Shown here: piece by piece, positions 1 through 6,124 of the stretch
How positions within the stretch are numbered: position 1 is the stretch's first letter
Layout of the letters: every line of letters starts with the position of its first letter
Source of the DNA: CAZZBK01 sp964652155
GTDB lineage: Bacteria; Planctomycetota; Planctomycetia; Pirellulales; PNKZ01
Assembly (NCBI GenBank): GCA_964652155.1
Contig: CAZZBK010000133.1
Span: 1 to 16,203 of the forward strand
DNA length: 16,203 nt
Direction: 5' to 3'
The notes under the pieces: model-generated
Seen by the model: only the letters and a program-made list of their open reading frames with translations
Told to the model about the DNA's origin: nothing
Databases searched by the model: none
Made by a program: the position numbers and the translations under genes

Positions 1-163
1 AAAATAGCTGGTTTTTTTGAAAAACAAAGGGCCATTGAAATTGCGATTTGGGATTTTTCGATAAAATAAAGGGTTATTTTTTAAGGCGACAGCAAGTTGG
101 GGAATTGGACACTCCTTTGCAAGCTCAAACCCTAGAAAGTATCCCAATCAGGAGGTAATACAT
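1..163. other. AT-rich upstream region of the rpsA fragment
   Basis: The sequence is rich in A and T runs, unlike the GC-rich remainder of the window, and belongs with the rpsA fragment that follows. A weak promoter-like pair (TTGAAA at 35-40 and an AT-rich GATAAAAT at 60-67) is visible, but the 19-21 base spacing is poor. A strong Shine-Dalgarno sequence, GGAGG, lies at 151-155. No coding region is evident here. Confidence 0.4.
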
Positions 164-496
164 TTGTATATGTCAAAACAATTAACCAAAGCTCAGCTTG
201 AAAAACAAAAGGTTCTCGCTTTCCTTGACCAGGCTGACAAAGATATCGAGAGCAATCCCGGTATCACAAAAGAAAAGCACGCAGGTGAATTTGAAAAGCT
301 CTTAGAACAGTCCATGAAAGAGCAAGATTTCAAATTGGGCGATGTCGTAAACGGAACAGTCGTTGAAGTCCAAACCGACTATGTTCTTGTCGATATCAAT
401 TATAAATCTGAAGGCCTCATTTCAATCGATGAATTCCGTTTGGTCGATGGCAAAAGAGCTGTCAATCCCGGAGATCATGTTGAAGTCTTGATCGAT
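164..496 (+). CDS. rpsA: 30S ribosomal protein S1, 5' fragment cut at a chimeric junction
   Basis: This is the N-terminal part of ribosomal protein S1, which binds mRNA on the small ribosomal subunit. About 111 codons are authentic. Residues 1-56 form a charged leader, and residues from about 57 form the start of the first S1 domain (GDVVNGTVVEV, then DYVLVDINYKSEGLI). S1 proteins usually have several hundred residues and four to six S1 domains, so most of the gene is missing. Homology stops at the HVEVLID segment near 496; the open frame continues to 982 but only as a shadow of the antisense lysC. GGAGG at 151-155 is spaced 8 bases from TTG at 164 and 14 bases from ATG at 170; spacing favours TTG, while ATG gives the more usual MSK start. 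Base composition is far more AT-rich than the rest of the window. The S1 leader looks delta-proteobacterial or Bdellovibrio-like to me, but that is a weak guess. Confidence 0.8.
490..496. other. Junction between two unrelated genomes at a 7-base shared sequence
   Basis: GATCGAT here can be read as the end of the S1 protein segment VLID on the plus strand and as the end of the aspartokinase segment QGID on the minus strand. Left of it the DNA is AT-rich; right of it the DNA is GC-rich. Both genes lose homology exactly at this point. The simplest reading is template switching or misassembly at a short identity. Confidence 0.75.
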
Positions 497-910
497 CCCC
501 TGGAAGCCGGCCGCGATGACAATTTTGCCCTCGTCGAGTGCTTTCTTCATGCGGTCGGCCGAGATCGACTGAATGCGCGCCTTGCCGTGGACATTGTTCG
601 TGCGGATGCCAATTTGCGCGCCGGTGAGACTGATCGCCTTGCAGCCCAACGACTCGATCGCCATCGCCACGAGCGCCACGCTCACCTGCTCGCCGGTCGA
701 GAGGAGCATGTCCATCTCGCGGGCCGGCGGCGTGTCGGTGATCTTCTCGGCGAGCGCGATCAGTTCGTCGGTGTGGTGCCCCATGGCGCTGACGACCATC
801 ACGACCTGATGCCCCTGCTGATGCGCACGGATGGCTTTGCGGGCCGCGGCGAGGATTTTCTCGGGGGTGGCGACACTTGTGCCGCCGAACTTTTGCACGA
901 TGAGGGACAT
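491..910 (-). CDS. lysC: Aspartate kinase, N-terminal 140 residues, truncated by the junction
   Basis: Aspartokinase phosphorylates L-aspartate with ATP, the first step toward lysine, threonine, methionine and diaminopimelate. Reading from ATG at 910 downward, the protein starts MSLIVQKFGGTS. The KFGGTS nucleotide-binding motif is at residues 7-12, a VVSAMG segment at 39-44, STGEQVS at 71-77 and AGFQGID at 134-140. These match the start of the amino-acid kinase domain. The catalytic domain's second half and the C-terminal ACT regulatory domains are absent because the sequence switches to AT-rich DNA near 490-496. The open frame continues to 422, but those residues are antisense to rpsA. An upstream in-frame start near 1018 is possible but would add a non-homologous leader. 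The gene is divergent from the metallopeptidase gene that starts at 1139. No clear ribosome binding site is seen. Confidence 0.88.
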
Positions 911-1138
911 GATGCGGGCGATTCTCACAACGACGGGCGAAGTTTGAGGGAAACCGCCCATTATAGTCCGCCGCCCACGTAAGCCAACGGGGCGAAAAAC
1001 CAGCAAAATGGGGATCATTCAGGTCGTTCGCTCGATGCGTGCAGTCGCTTCTCGTGTCCCAATCGACTTGAGCCATGAATTGTCGCGTGGTACACACGGC
1101 GGCTGCGTGAAAGCGTCCCCAGTGAGGAGCCCCAAGTC

Positions 1139-2620
1139 ATGCGCATCGCCATCGGCCAATTGTCGCAAGAGTCGAACACGTTCAACCCGCTGCCGACGAC
1201 GCGGGCCAACTTCGAGAGCTTTGGCGTCGTGCGCGGCGCGGACTTGCTGGAGCAAATGGCCCACACGAACGAGCCCGGCGGGTTCATCCAGGCGCTCCGC
1301 CAGTGGCCCAATCAACCCGAAATTGTGCCGCTGGTGCGGTTCATGGCCTGGCCCAGCGGTCGGGCAACGGCCGACACCTTGGCCTGGGTCCGCGAGGAAA
1401 TGACGACTGCGCTGCGCGGCGCGGGCAGGGTCGACGGCATGCTGTTGTCGTTGCATGGCGCGATGGTCTCGGACGCCGCGATGGATGTCGAAGGCGAAAT
1501 GCTCCGCGCGGTGCGCGAGGTGCTCGGGCCCGACGTGCCGCTGGTGGCCACGCTCGATCTGCATGCCAATGTGACGCAACAAATGATCGATTGCGCCACG
1601 GCCCTGGTGTTGTTTCATACCGCGCCGCACATCGATGTGTTCGAGACGGGCGAGCGCGGTGCTCGGGTTTTAGAGCGTATTTTGCTCGAAGGCTGCCGAC
1701 CGACGATGGAGTGGCGCAAGATTCCGATGGTCGTGCCGGCCGAGCGCGCCAACACGCAAAATCCGCAGAGCGTCAGCTATCGATACCGCGAACACGTGCA
1801 GCGACTGGAACAGGATCCACGATTCTTGGCGGCGGGGTTGGCCACCGTGCAACCGTGGCTCGACATTGCCGAGTTGGGAACCTCGGTCATCATCGTCACC
1901 GACAACGATCGGGCACTCGCCGAGCGCGAGGCCGATGCGCTGGCGCGCGACGTCTGGGCGCATCGCCGCGATTATCTGCCGGAACTCACCGCGATCGACG
2001 AGGCGGTGAAGATTGCGCATGAAACGCCTGGGCTGGTGGTGATGAGCGACTCGGCAGACGCGACCACCTCAGGCGCGCCAGGGGACAGCACGTTGGTGCT
2101 GCGCGAGATGCTGCGCTACGACTGGAGTGAGGGGGCGCTGGTGACACTGGTCGCCCCTGAGGTGGTTGAGCAGGCGCGGCTCACGGGAGTCGGCAACACC
2201 CTGCTTGCCGTGCTGGGCGGACGTCGTGACGCGATCTTTTCGCAACCGCTCACGGTCCGCGCGCGCGTTGAACGTTTGTTCGACGCGCGGTTCACGATCA
2301 GTGGGCATTTGGCCCGCAATTTACCCATCAACATGGGGGCATCTGCCGTGCTCAGTTGCGGTGGGATTCGGGTCATCGTGACGTCCCGCAGCGGCCCTCA
2401 TTTTGCGCCGGAACTGTTTCGCGCGGCGGGACACGATCCGTACCGCGCCAAGCTGCTGGTGGCGAAAAGTCCGTGCGGATTTCGCGCGGCTTACGAGTCG
2501 AGCGCCAGCCGTGTTCTGATTGCCCGAGGGCGGGGTTGCGCCGCCTCGGATTTCTGGAATCTGCCGTTCAAGCAGATCCCCAGGCCACTCTGGCCGTGGG
2601 ACGAAAGCCTTGACTGGTAA
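1139..2620 (+). CDS. MlrC / M81 family metallopeptidase
   Basis: This 493-residue protein has the family's usual length and two-domain layout: an N-terminal catalytic domain (about 1-290) and a C-terminal MlrC domain (about 300-485) ending in the typical PRPLWPWD-type tail. The start MRIAIGQLSQESNTFNP is characteristic. Probable metal-binding residues lie in LSLHGAM (H106), TLDLHAN (D140, H142) and FHTAPHID (H160, H164, D166). The family is named for microcystin-degrading MlrC, a zinc enzyme that cuts linear microcystin peptides. Most homologues occur in non-degraders with unknown peptide or amide substrates, so the substrate here is not known. ATG at 1139 is preceded by GAGGAG at 1124-1129, spacing 9. 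No signal peptide is visible, suggesting a cytoplasmic enzyme. It is divergent from lysC across a 228-base gap and seems monocistronic; the next gene begins 355 bases later. Confidence 0.88.
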   Translation: MRIAIGQLSQESNTFNPLPTTRANFESFGVVRGADLLEQMAHTNEPGGFIQALRQWPNQPEIVPLVRFMAWPSGRATADTLAWVREEMTTALRGAGRVDGMLLSLHGAMVSDAAMDVEGEMLRAVREVLGPDVPLVATLDLHANVTQQMIDCATALVLFHTAPHIDVFETGERGARVLERILLEGCRPTMEWRKIPMVVPAERANTQNPQSVSYRYREHVQRLEQDPRFLAAGLATVQPWLDIAELGTSVIIVTDNDRALAEREADALARDVWAHRRDYLPELTAIDEAVKIAHETPGLVVMSDSADATTSGAPGDSTLVLREMLRYDWSEGALVTLVAPEVVEQARLTGVGNTLLAVLGGRRDAIFSQPLTVRARVERLFDARFTISGHLARNLPINMGASAVLSCGGIRVIVTSRSGPHFAPELFRAAGHDPYRAKLLVAKSPCGFRAAYESSASRVLIARGRGCAASDFWNLPFKQIPRPLWPWDESLDW

Positions 2621-2631
2621 AAGGCTTATGT

Positions 2632-2650
2632 AATACACGTCGGTGTATTT
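2632..2650 (+). terminator. Possible weak terminator after the metallopeptidase
   Basis: AATACAC (2632-2638) and GTGTATT (2643-2649) form a perfect 7-bp stem with the loop GTCG, twelve bases after the stop codon. Only three T residues end and follow the stem, so termination would be weak. Confidence 0.35.
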
Positions 2651-2752
2651 CTGGCGGCATCGCGGGGCTACTCGCGGAGCGGCCCGAGTGCCTTAGCGCG
2701 CAAGGGTCGGCCTATGCCGAATGTTAACACTGGGATATTTAGGGGAATTAGA

Positions 2753-2784
2753 TTGACAGTTATTGCTTGCCTGAGCAGTATGTA
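2753..2784 (+). promoter_or_regulatory. Candidate sigma-70-type promoter for the pilin array
   Basis: TTGACA at 2753-2758 is a perfect -35 consensus. A TATGTA-like element lies 20 bases downstream at 2779-2784, a poor -10 match with a long spacer. It sits about 190 bases upstream of the first pilin-like gene, in a local AT-rich patch. This is a motif match only. Confidence 0.28.
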
Positions 2785-2975
2785 AATGTGGGTTGTATGG
2801 GTTGTTTGAGGTGTGAGTAAACGTCTCAAAAACCGGAATCGACCCTGGATGTCGGTTGTGGGCCCAAGACGGGTCGCGACGGGCATCTGTCGAGCAGAGG
2901 TATCCCCAGCTTGCGCGAACAGGTTTGGGATTGTGTTTCGTGTGTACCCCCCAATTAGAGAAGAGAGGTTTTATC

Positions 2976-3332
2976 ATGCGTCGTGAATTTTTGCGTTTGT
3001 GGAAAGAAGAAGCCGGTGCGATCGTTTCGGCTGAGATCATGTTGGTGATGACCATCCTGGTCTTGGGCGTTGTCGTCGGTCTCAAGAGCGTGCGCGACTC
3101 GGTGGTGACCGAGTTGGCCGACGTGGCTCAGGCGATTGCGAATGTGGATCAAAGTTACTTCTACAGTGCGACCAGTGGACACCATGCGTTTACGGCCGGC
3201 GCGTACTTCAACGACCTGCCGGACTTCTGCGACACGGCTCAAGGCCCGTCGTGCGCTCAGGAGTCGAAGTGCGTGACGATTTGCAGCGCGGCATTGCACC
3301 CGACGGGTGCCAACGCCGACGGCTCACCGTAA
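2976..3332 (+). CDS. Flp/type IV pilin-like small protein, copy 1
   Basis: This 118-residue protein has a short charged N-terminus (MRREFLRLWKEEAG), one hydrophobic segment (about residues 18-37), then the conserved KSVRDSVVTELADVAQAIANVDQ helix. Its C-terminal part is polar: SGHHA, DLPDFCD, KCVTIC and LHP motifs. The charged leader, glycine, hydrophobic helix and small size resemble class III (Flp/Tad) prepilins, so a surface appendage subunit is the best inference. It contains four cysteines; the second (PSC) occurs only in copies 1 and 4. GAGAGG at 2963-2968 lies 7 bases before ATG. It is the first and most N-terminally divergent of five tandem copies. I recall similar short uncharacterised proteins in planctomycetes, but I cannot verify this. 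No prepilin peptidase or Tad ATPase gene is in this window. Confidence 0.72.
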   Translation: MRREFLRLWKEEAGAIVSAEIMLVMTILVLGVVVGLKSVRDSVVTELADVAQAIANVDQSYFYSATSGHHAFTAGAYFNDLPDFCDTAQGPSCAQESKCVTICSAALHPTGANADGSP

Positions 3333-3351
3333 TTGCCCCGGAGGAATCGCC

Positions 3352-3398
3352 GCTGGCCGCGCGACCCATGTCGCGCGGCCAGCCGGTGGATTTCACCG
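3352..3398 (+). other. Strong double hairpin between pilin copies 1 and 2
   Basis: Bases 3352-3365 and 3370-3383 form a perfect 14-bp GC-rich stem with loop CCAT. It is followed directly by CGGTG (3384-3388) paired with CACCG (3394-3398). No T run follows, so this is a better candidate for RNA processing, 3'-end protection or attenuation than for a classic intrinsic terminator. Confidence 0.6.
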
Positions 3399-3470
3399 AC
3401 GCGGCGACGCGGCAGCCATGCAACGTGTTTCTGGTTTCAACAACACAACTGAAGTAACAGGGTCTTTGAC

Positions 3471-3818
3471 ATGTTTAAGCGATTGTGGACGGAAGAGACC
3501 GGTGCCATCGTCTCGGCCGAGATCATGCTGATTATGAGCATTCTCGTGCTGGGGGTGACGGTCGGACTCAAGAGTGTGCGTGACGCGGTGGTGACGGAGT
3601 TGGCCGACGTGGCCCAGGCTTTGGCGAATGTCGACCAAAGCGTCTACGTCAGCGCGACGAGTGGGCACCATGCGTTCACGGGTGGGATTTATTTCAACGA
3701 CTTGCCCGACTTCTGCGATACCGACGATCAGAATTTCGTCGGTCAGCAGTCGAAGTGCGTGGTGATTTGCGCCTCGGCGCTGCACCCGACGGGTCCGAAC
3801 GCTGATGGTGGGTCGTAA
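3471..3818 (+). CDS. Flp/type IV pilin-like small protein, copy 2
   Basis: This 115-residue paralogue starts MFKRLWTEETGAIVSAEIML, with the hydrophobic helix at about residues 18-34. The polar C-terminus has SGHHAFTGG, DLPDFCD, SKCVVIC and LHPTG. It has three cysteines and lacks the PSC cysteine of copies 1 and 4. Its variable block (3720-3743) encodes TDDQNFVG, and QQSKC replaces the QESKC of the others. The ribosome binding site is weak (AGGG near 3459-3462, spacing 8), unlike the GGAGAGA sites of copies 3-5, so it may be translated less. It lies 138 bases after copy 1, with a strong hairpin in between. The role as a pilin or appendage subunit is inferred from topology only. Confidence 0.7.
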   Translation: MFKRLWTEETGAIVSAEIMLIMSILVLGVTVGLKSVRDAVVTELADVAQALANVDQSVYVSATSGHHAFTGGIYFNDLPDFCDTDDQNFVGQQSKCVVICASALHPTGPNADGGS

Positions 3819-3875
3819 CCGTCGAGAGAACGGTGTGCGGATCATCAGCGCGTGGTGAAGTTCGAGGTGAATGGA

Positions 3876-3924
3876 CACGTTCGCTCCCTGGGTCAGGAAG
3901 ATCCTGCCCCAGGGACGAACGAGT
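3876..3924 (+). other. Long near-perfect hairpin between pilin copies 2 and 3
   Basis: GTTCG (3879-3883) pairs with CGAAC (3916-3920), TCCCTGGG (3885-3892) with CCCAGGGA (3908-3915), and CAGGA (3894-3898) with TCCTG (3902-3906), with loop AGA. One bulged C and one T/C mismatch interrupt about 19 pairs. No T run follows. As RNA it would be very stable, suggesting processing or differential stability within the transcript. Confidence 0.6.
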
Positions 3925-4035
3925 CGTGTGTGGTCGGAAGAGGCGGTAGCAGGGAATAACCGCCGGTCGTCTTGTGCGTCGATGTCGAGGCACAGCCGGC
4001 GTTTTAGCGTGGATCATGAAACAGGAGAGAGATTC

Positions 4036-4383
4036 ATGATTAAGCGTTTGTGGAGTGAGGAAACGGGCGCCATCGTTTCCGCCGAGATCATGCTCATTAT
4101 GAGCATTCTCGTACTGGGCGTCGTGGTGGGTCTGAAGAGCGTCCGTGACTCGGTTGTGACCGAGTTGGCTGACGTGGCTCAGGCGCTGTCGAATGTCGAT
4201 CAATCGATCTTCTACAGCGGCACCGCGGGTCACCATGCCAGCACGGGCGGCGCGTTCTTCAACGACCTGCCGGACTTCTGCGACGAGGCAGCTGGCCAGG
4301 CCGTGGGTACGCAGGAGTCGAAGTGCGTGGTCATTTGTGCGTCGGCTTTGCACCCGAACGGTGCTGGTGCTGACGGATCGTAA
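4036..4383 (+). CDS. Flp/type IV pilin-like small protein, copy 3
   Basis: This 115-residue protein begins MIKRLWSEETGAIVSAEIML, then a hydrophobic segment (about 18-34) and the conserved KSVRDSVVTELADVAQAL helix. The C-terminal region carries AGHHASTGG, DLPDFCD, ESKCVVIC and LHPNGAGADGS. Three cysteines are present. The variable block between FCD and QESKC (4285-4311) is nine codons, EAAGQAVGT, one codon longer than in the other copies. The frame is open from 3871, but ATG at 4036 is chosen because it aligns with all paralogues and follows AGGAGAGAG (4023-4031). It shares INKRLW-type leader features with copies 4 and 5, and the IMLIMSILVLG helix variant with copy 2. Confidence 0.72.
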   Translation: MIKRLWSEETGAIVSAEIMLIMSILVLGVVVGLKSVRDSVVTELADVAQALSNVDQSIFYSGTAGHHASTGGAFFNDLPDFCDEAAGQAVGTQESKCVVICASALHPNGAGADGS

Positions 4384-4518
4384 TGCCCTCCCGATAAGGG
4401 AAACATTGCGAACGAGTTTGGGTTGAATGCCTGGTTTTTTATCGTGCGAGGTCAGTGTCGACGTTGCGGCTAGCGTATTCAACAATTGAGTTCTTTATCG
4501 TGAAAAGGAGAGAGTTTC

Positions 4519-4863
4519 ATGATTAAGCGTTTGTGGAATGAAGAAGTCGGTGCCATCGTTTCGGCTGAGATCATGTTGGTCATGACCATCCTGGTCCTCG
4601 GCGTTGTGGTCGGTTTGAAAAGCGTCCGTGACTCGGTTGTGACCGAGTTGGCCGACGTCGCTCAAGCGATCGCCAATGTCGATCAGTCGATTTTCTACAG
4701 CGGCACCAGTGGTCACCATGCCAACACGGCCGGCGCGTTCTTTAGCGACCTGCCCGACTTCTGCGACACGGCCCAAGGGCCGTCGTGCGCTCAAGAGTCG
4801 AAGTGCGTGACGATTTGCAACTCGGCCCTGCACCCGAACGGTGCCGGTGCTGACGGATCGTAA
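4519..4863 (+). CDS. Flp/type IV pilin-like small protein, copy 4
   Basis: This 114-residue paralogue starts MIKRLWNEEVGAIVSAEIML; its hydrophobic helix is at about residues 18-33. It ends with SGHHANTAG, DLPDFCD, ESKCVTIC and LHPNGAGADGS. It has four cysteines, including the PSC cysteine in the variable block TAQGPSCA (4768-4791), which is shared with copy 1. Outside that block it is almost identical in DNA to copy 5: 4525-4767 equals 5170-5412 base for base, and after the block only base 4820 differs before the stop. AGGAGAGA (4506-4513) precedes the ATG. The surface-subunit role is inferred from topology. The identity with copy 5 points to recent duplication or gene conversion. Confidence 0.74.
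   Translation: MIKRLWNEEVGAIVSAEIMLVMTILVLGVVVGLKSVRDSVVTELADVAQAIANVDQSIFYSGTSGHHANTAGAFFSDLPDFCDTAQGPSCAQESKCVTICNSALHPNGAGADGS
4525..4863 (+). repeat. Direct repeat, first copy (pilin copy 4 body)
   Basis: This segment repeats at 5170-5508 with an offset of 645 bases. The first 243 bases are identical, the next 24 (4768-4791) are unrelated, and the remainder differs only at 4820. The repeat covers codon 3 to the stop codon; the sequences just outside differ. Confidence 0.9.
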
Positions 4864-5163
4864 GATCGCGCTAAGCGATTTGCGAACACCGCCGGGAGCG
4901 GCGATCACCTCAATGCTCCCGGCCATTTACAACCGCTTGAACCGTATCGCTTGAACGAGTTTCAAGCCTCGGTTCGACAACGAATCACGTGATACCGAGC
5001 CCTTGCAAGGTGTCACGTCGAGAGACGCTGGGAAACTCTCGTGAAAAAAATGACCAGTGAATATCCTCGCGATTTTGAAAGCGGGGCCGGTCCATCCCGA
5101 GGTCGTTTGTTGACCTCAACCGGCAAGACCCGAGAGAAGAAAACTTGCTTTGGAGAGAGAGCC
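4864..5163. other. Structured spacer between pilin copies 4 and 5
   Basis: No gene is supported in these 300 bases; an open frame from 5041 runs into copy 5 but lacks homology. The spacer is full of inverted repeats: ATCGC/GCGAT (4865-4879), a 9-bp stem at 4891-4923, GCTTGAA/TTCAAGC (4949-4967), CTCGGT/ACCGAG (4968-4999) enclosing the palindrome ATCACGTGAT (4984-4993), and GAGGTC/GACCTC (5099-5117). The DNA here does not match the spacer before copy 4, so the near-identity of copies 4 and 5 does not extend into it. Confidence 0.5.
4891..4923 (+). terminator. Hairpin after pilin copy 4, possible attenuator
   Basis: GCCGGGAGC (4891-4899) and GCTCCCGGC (4915-4923) form a perfect 9-bp stem with a 15-base loop, 28 bases after the stop codon. 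The following bases are not T-rich, so complete termination is doubtful. Confidence 0.4.
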
Positions 5164-5508
5164 ATGATGAAGCGTTTGTGGAATGAAGAAGTCGGTGCCA
5201 TCGTTTCGGCTGAGATCATGTTGGTCATGACCATCCTGGTCCTCGGCGTTGTGGTCGGTTTGAAAAGCGTCCGTGACTCGGTTGTGACCGAGTTGGCCGA
5301 CGTCGCTCAAGCGATCGCCAATGTCGATCAGTCGATTTTCTACAGCGGCACCAGTGGTCACCATGCCAACACGGCCGGCGCGTTCTTTAGCGACCTGCCC
5401 GACTTCTGCGACGGCGCGATTGCCAATCAAGCCTTGCAAGAGTCGAAGTGCGTGACGATTTGCAGCTCGGCCCTGCACCCGAACGGTGCCGGTGCTGACG
5501 GATCGTAA
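5164..5508 (+). CDS. Flp/type IV pilin-like small protein, copy 5
   Basis: This 114-residue protein starts MMKRLWNEEVGAIVSAEIML, with a hydrophobic helix at about 18-33 and a C-terminus with SGHHANTAG, DLPDFCD, ESKCVTIC and LHPNGAGADGS. The variable block (5413-5436) encodes GAIANQAL, leaving three cysteines. From codon 3 to the stop it differs from copy 4 only in this 24-base block and at base 5465 (serine for asparagine). ATG at 5164 aligns with the other copies and follows GGAGAGAGA (5152-5160); a start at 5167 would also fit. The frame is open back to 5041 without homology. A strong terminator follows at 5604, so this is the last gene of the array. Pilin-like function is inferred from topology only. 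Confidence 0.74.
   Translation: MMKRLWNEEVGAIVSAEIMLVMTILVLGVVVGLKSVRDSVVTELADVAQAIANVDQSIFYSGTSGHHANTAGAFFSDLPDFCDGAIANQALQESKCVTICSSALHPNGAGADGS
5170..5508 (+). repeat. Direct repeat, second copy (pilin copy 5 body)
   Basis: Counterpart of 4525-4863. The replaced 24-base block is at 5413-5436. Confidence 0.9.
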
Positions 5509-5520
5509 GCGATCCGAGCA

Positions 5521-5534
5521 GCGGCGTAAGCCGC
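5521..5534 (+). other. Small GNRA-loop hairpin after pilin copy 5
   Basis: GCGGC (5521-5525) pairs with GCCGC (5530-5534) around GTAA, a GNRA-type tetraloop, 12 bases past the stop codon. It could protect the 3' end of the message ahead of the terminator. Confidence 0.4.
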
Positions 5535-5603
5535 AGCGACTCGACGCGCTGGGCTGAGGATAACAGCGAAGCGTTCGAGACCTGTCGAGTACACACGAGG
5601 AAT

Positions 5604-5638
5604 GGGAACCAAGGATCGGTTCCCTTTCTCGTTTTTTT
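5604..5638 (+). terminator. Rho-independent terminator of the pilin array
   Basis: GGGAACC (5604-5610) pairs perfectly with GGTTCCC (5618-5624) around a 7-base loop. A T-rich tail follows, ending in seven consecutive T (5632-5638). This is the clearest intrinsic terminator in the window and marks the end of the five-gene array. Confidence 0.75.
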
Positions 5639-5777
5639 ATGCGCACCCCACTCACCCGTCATGTGACGGGGATACAACCGTTCGGCGGTGTCGCCATCTC
5701 TGCGGCAGCAGCGCGACCGGCGTGATGCGCTTTATTACCCGGCTCACTTCGAGGCGGTGTCTCACGTCGCTCGCCGG

Positions 5778-5794
5778 GTTTTGCTTCGCAAAAC
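5778..5794. repeat. Short perfect hairpin
   Basis: GTTTTGC and GCAAAAC form a 7-bp stem with loop TTC. Its role is unknown; it lies mid-spacer with no adjoining gene end. Confidence 0.45.
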
Positions 5795-6095
5795 GCCAGC
5801 CACCCACATCGGTGACGCTCACACGCTAGCAGAATCGTCCTGGAGGGTTAAAACACCATCCACGGACTGGATGTTTCACCCCCGGTGGAATGGCATTCAG
5901 ACGAGTGCATCGATTGCGGTTAATGCATTGTAGTTATCCACAAGTCCATATTGCATAAGACAATGCGATTCGTCGACAGGAACGGACCGAGGGTGGAACG
6001 GTCAAAAGGAATAAAATCGTCACCCCATCCATTATTGTCGATTATTTATTGCAATCCCAGGTACGGATTCGGTACACTTCTGGCCGATCTTTGGT

Positions 6096-6112
6096 GGTGG
6101 AATCATTCCACC
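6096..6112. promoter_or_regulatory. 17-base palindrome, candidate operator
   Basis: GGTGGAAT (6096-6103), a central C, and ATTCCACC (6105-6112) form a perfect palindrome about 80 bases before the giant gene's start. The size and near-zero spacer suit a dimeric DNA-binding protein better than an RNA hairpin. Confidence 0.4.
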
Positions 6113-6124
6113 CTGTTAGTGGGT

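Larger units (their letters stand above)
2621..2975. other. Intergenic leader between the metallopeptidase and the pilin array
   Basis: No gene is seen in these 355 bases. The segment holds a small hairpin just after the metallopeptidase stop, a promoter-like TTGACA element at 2753, and several modest inverted repeats such as TTTGAG 2805-2810 with CTCAAA 2825-2830, and CGACCC 2840-2845 with GGGTCG 2871-2876. It therefore looks like a terminator followed by a promoter and a ~190-base 5' untranslated leader for the pilin array. No recognised riboswitch is evident. Confidence 0.5.

Noticed and set aside
422..490. Continuation of the lysC frame below 491
   Set aside because: The residues after AGFQGID are antisense to rpsA and do not match the aspartokinase family.
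497..982. Continuation of the rpsA reading frame past the junction to a 272-residue protein
   Set aside because: After 496 the translation loses all S1 similarity and is only the antisense of lysC.
3694..4485. 263-residue minus-strand open frame across pilin copies 2 and 3
   Set aside because: Similar antisense frames appear opposite every pilin copy, as expected from duplicated sense genes; the sense proteins have clear starts and ribosome binding sites.
5041..5163. N-terminal extension of pilin copy 5
   Set aside because: The extra residues match none of the other four copies, and a good ribosome binding site lies just before 5164.
5934..5942. TTATCCACA, a perfect DnaA-box match
   Set aside because: It is a single box without neighbouring boxes, a clear unwinding region or dnaA/dnaN genes. 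One chance match in 16 kb is not surprising, so no origin is called.
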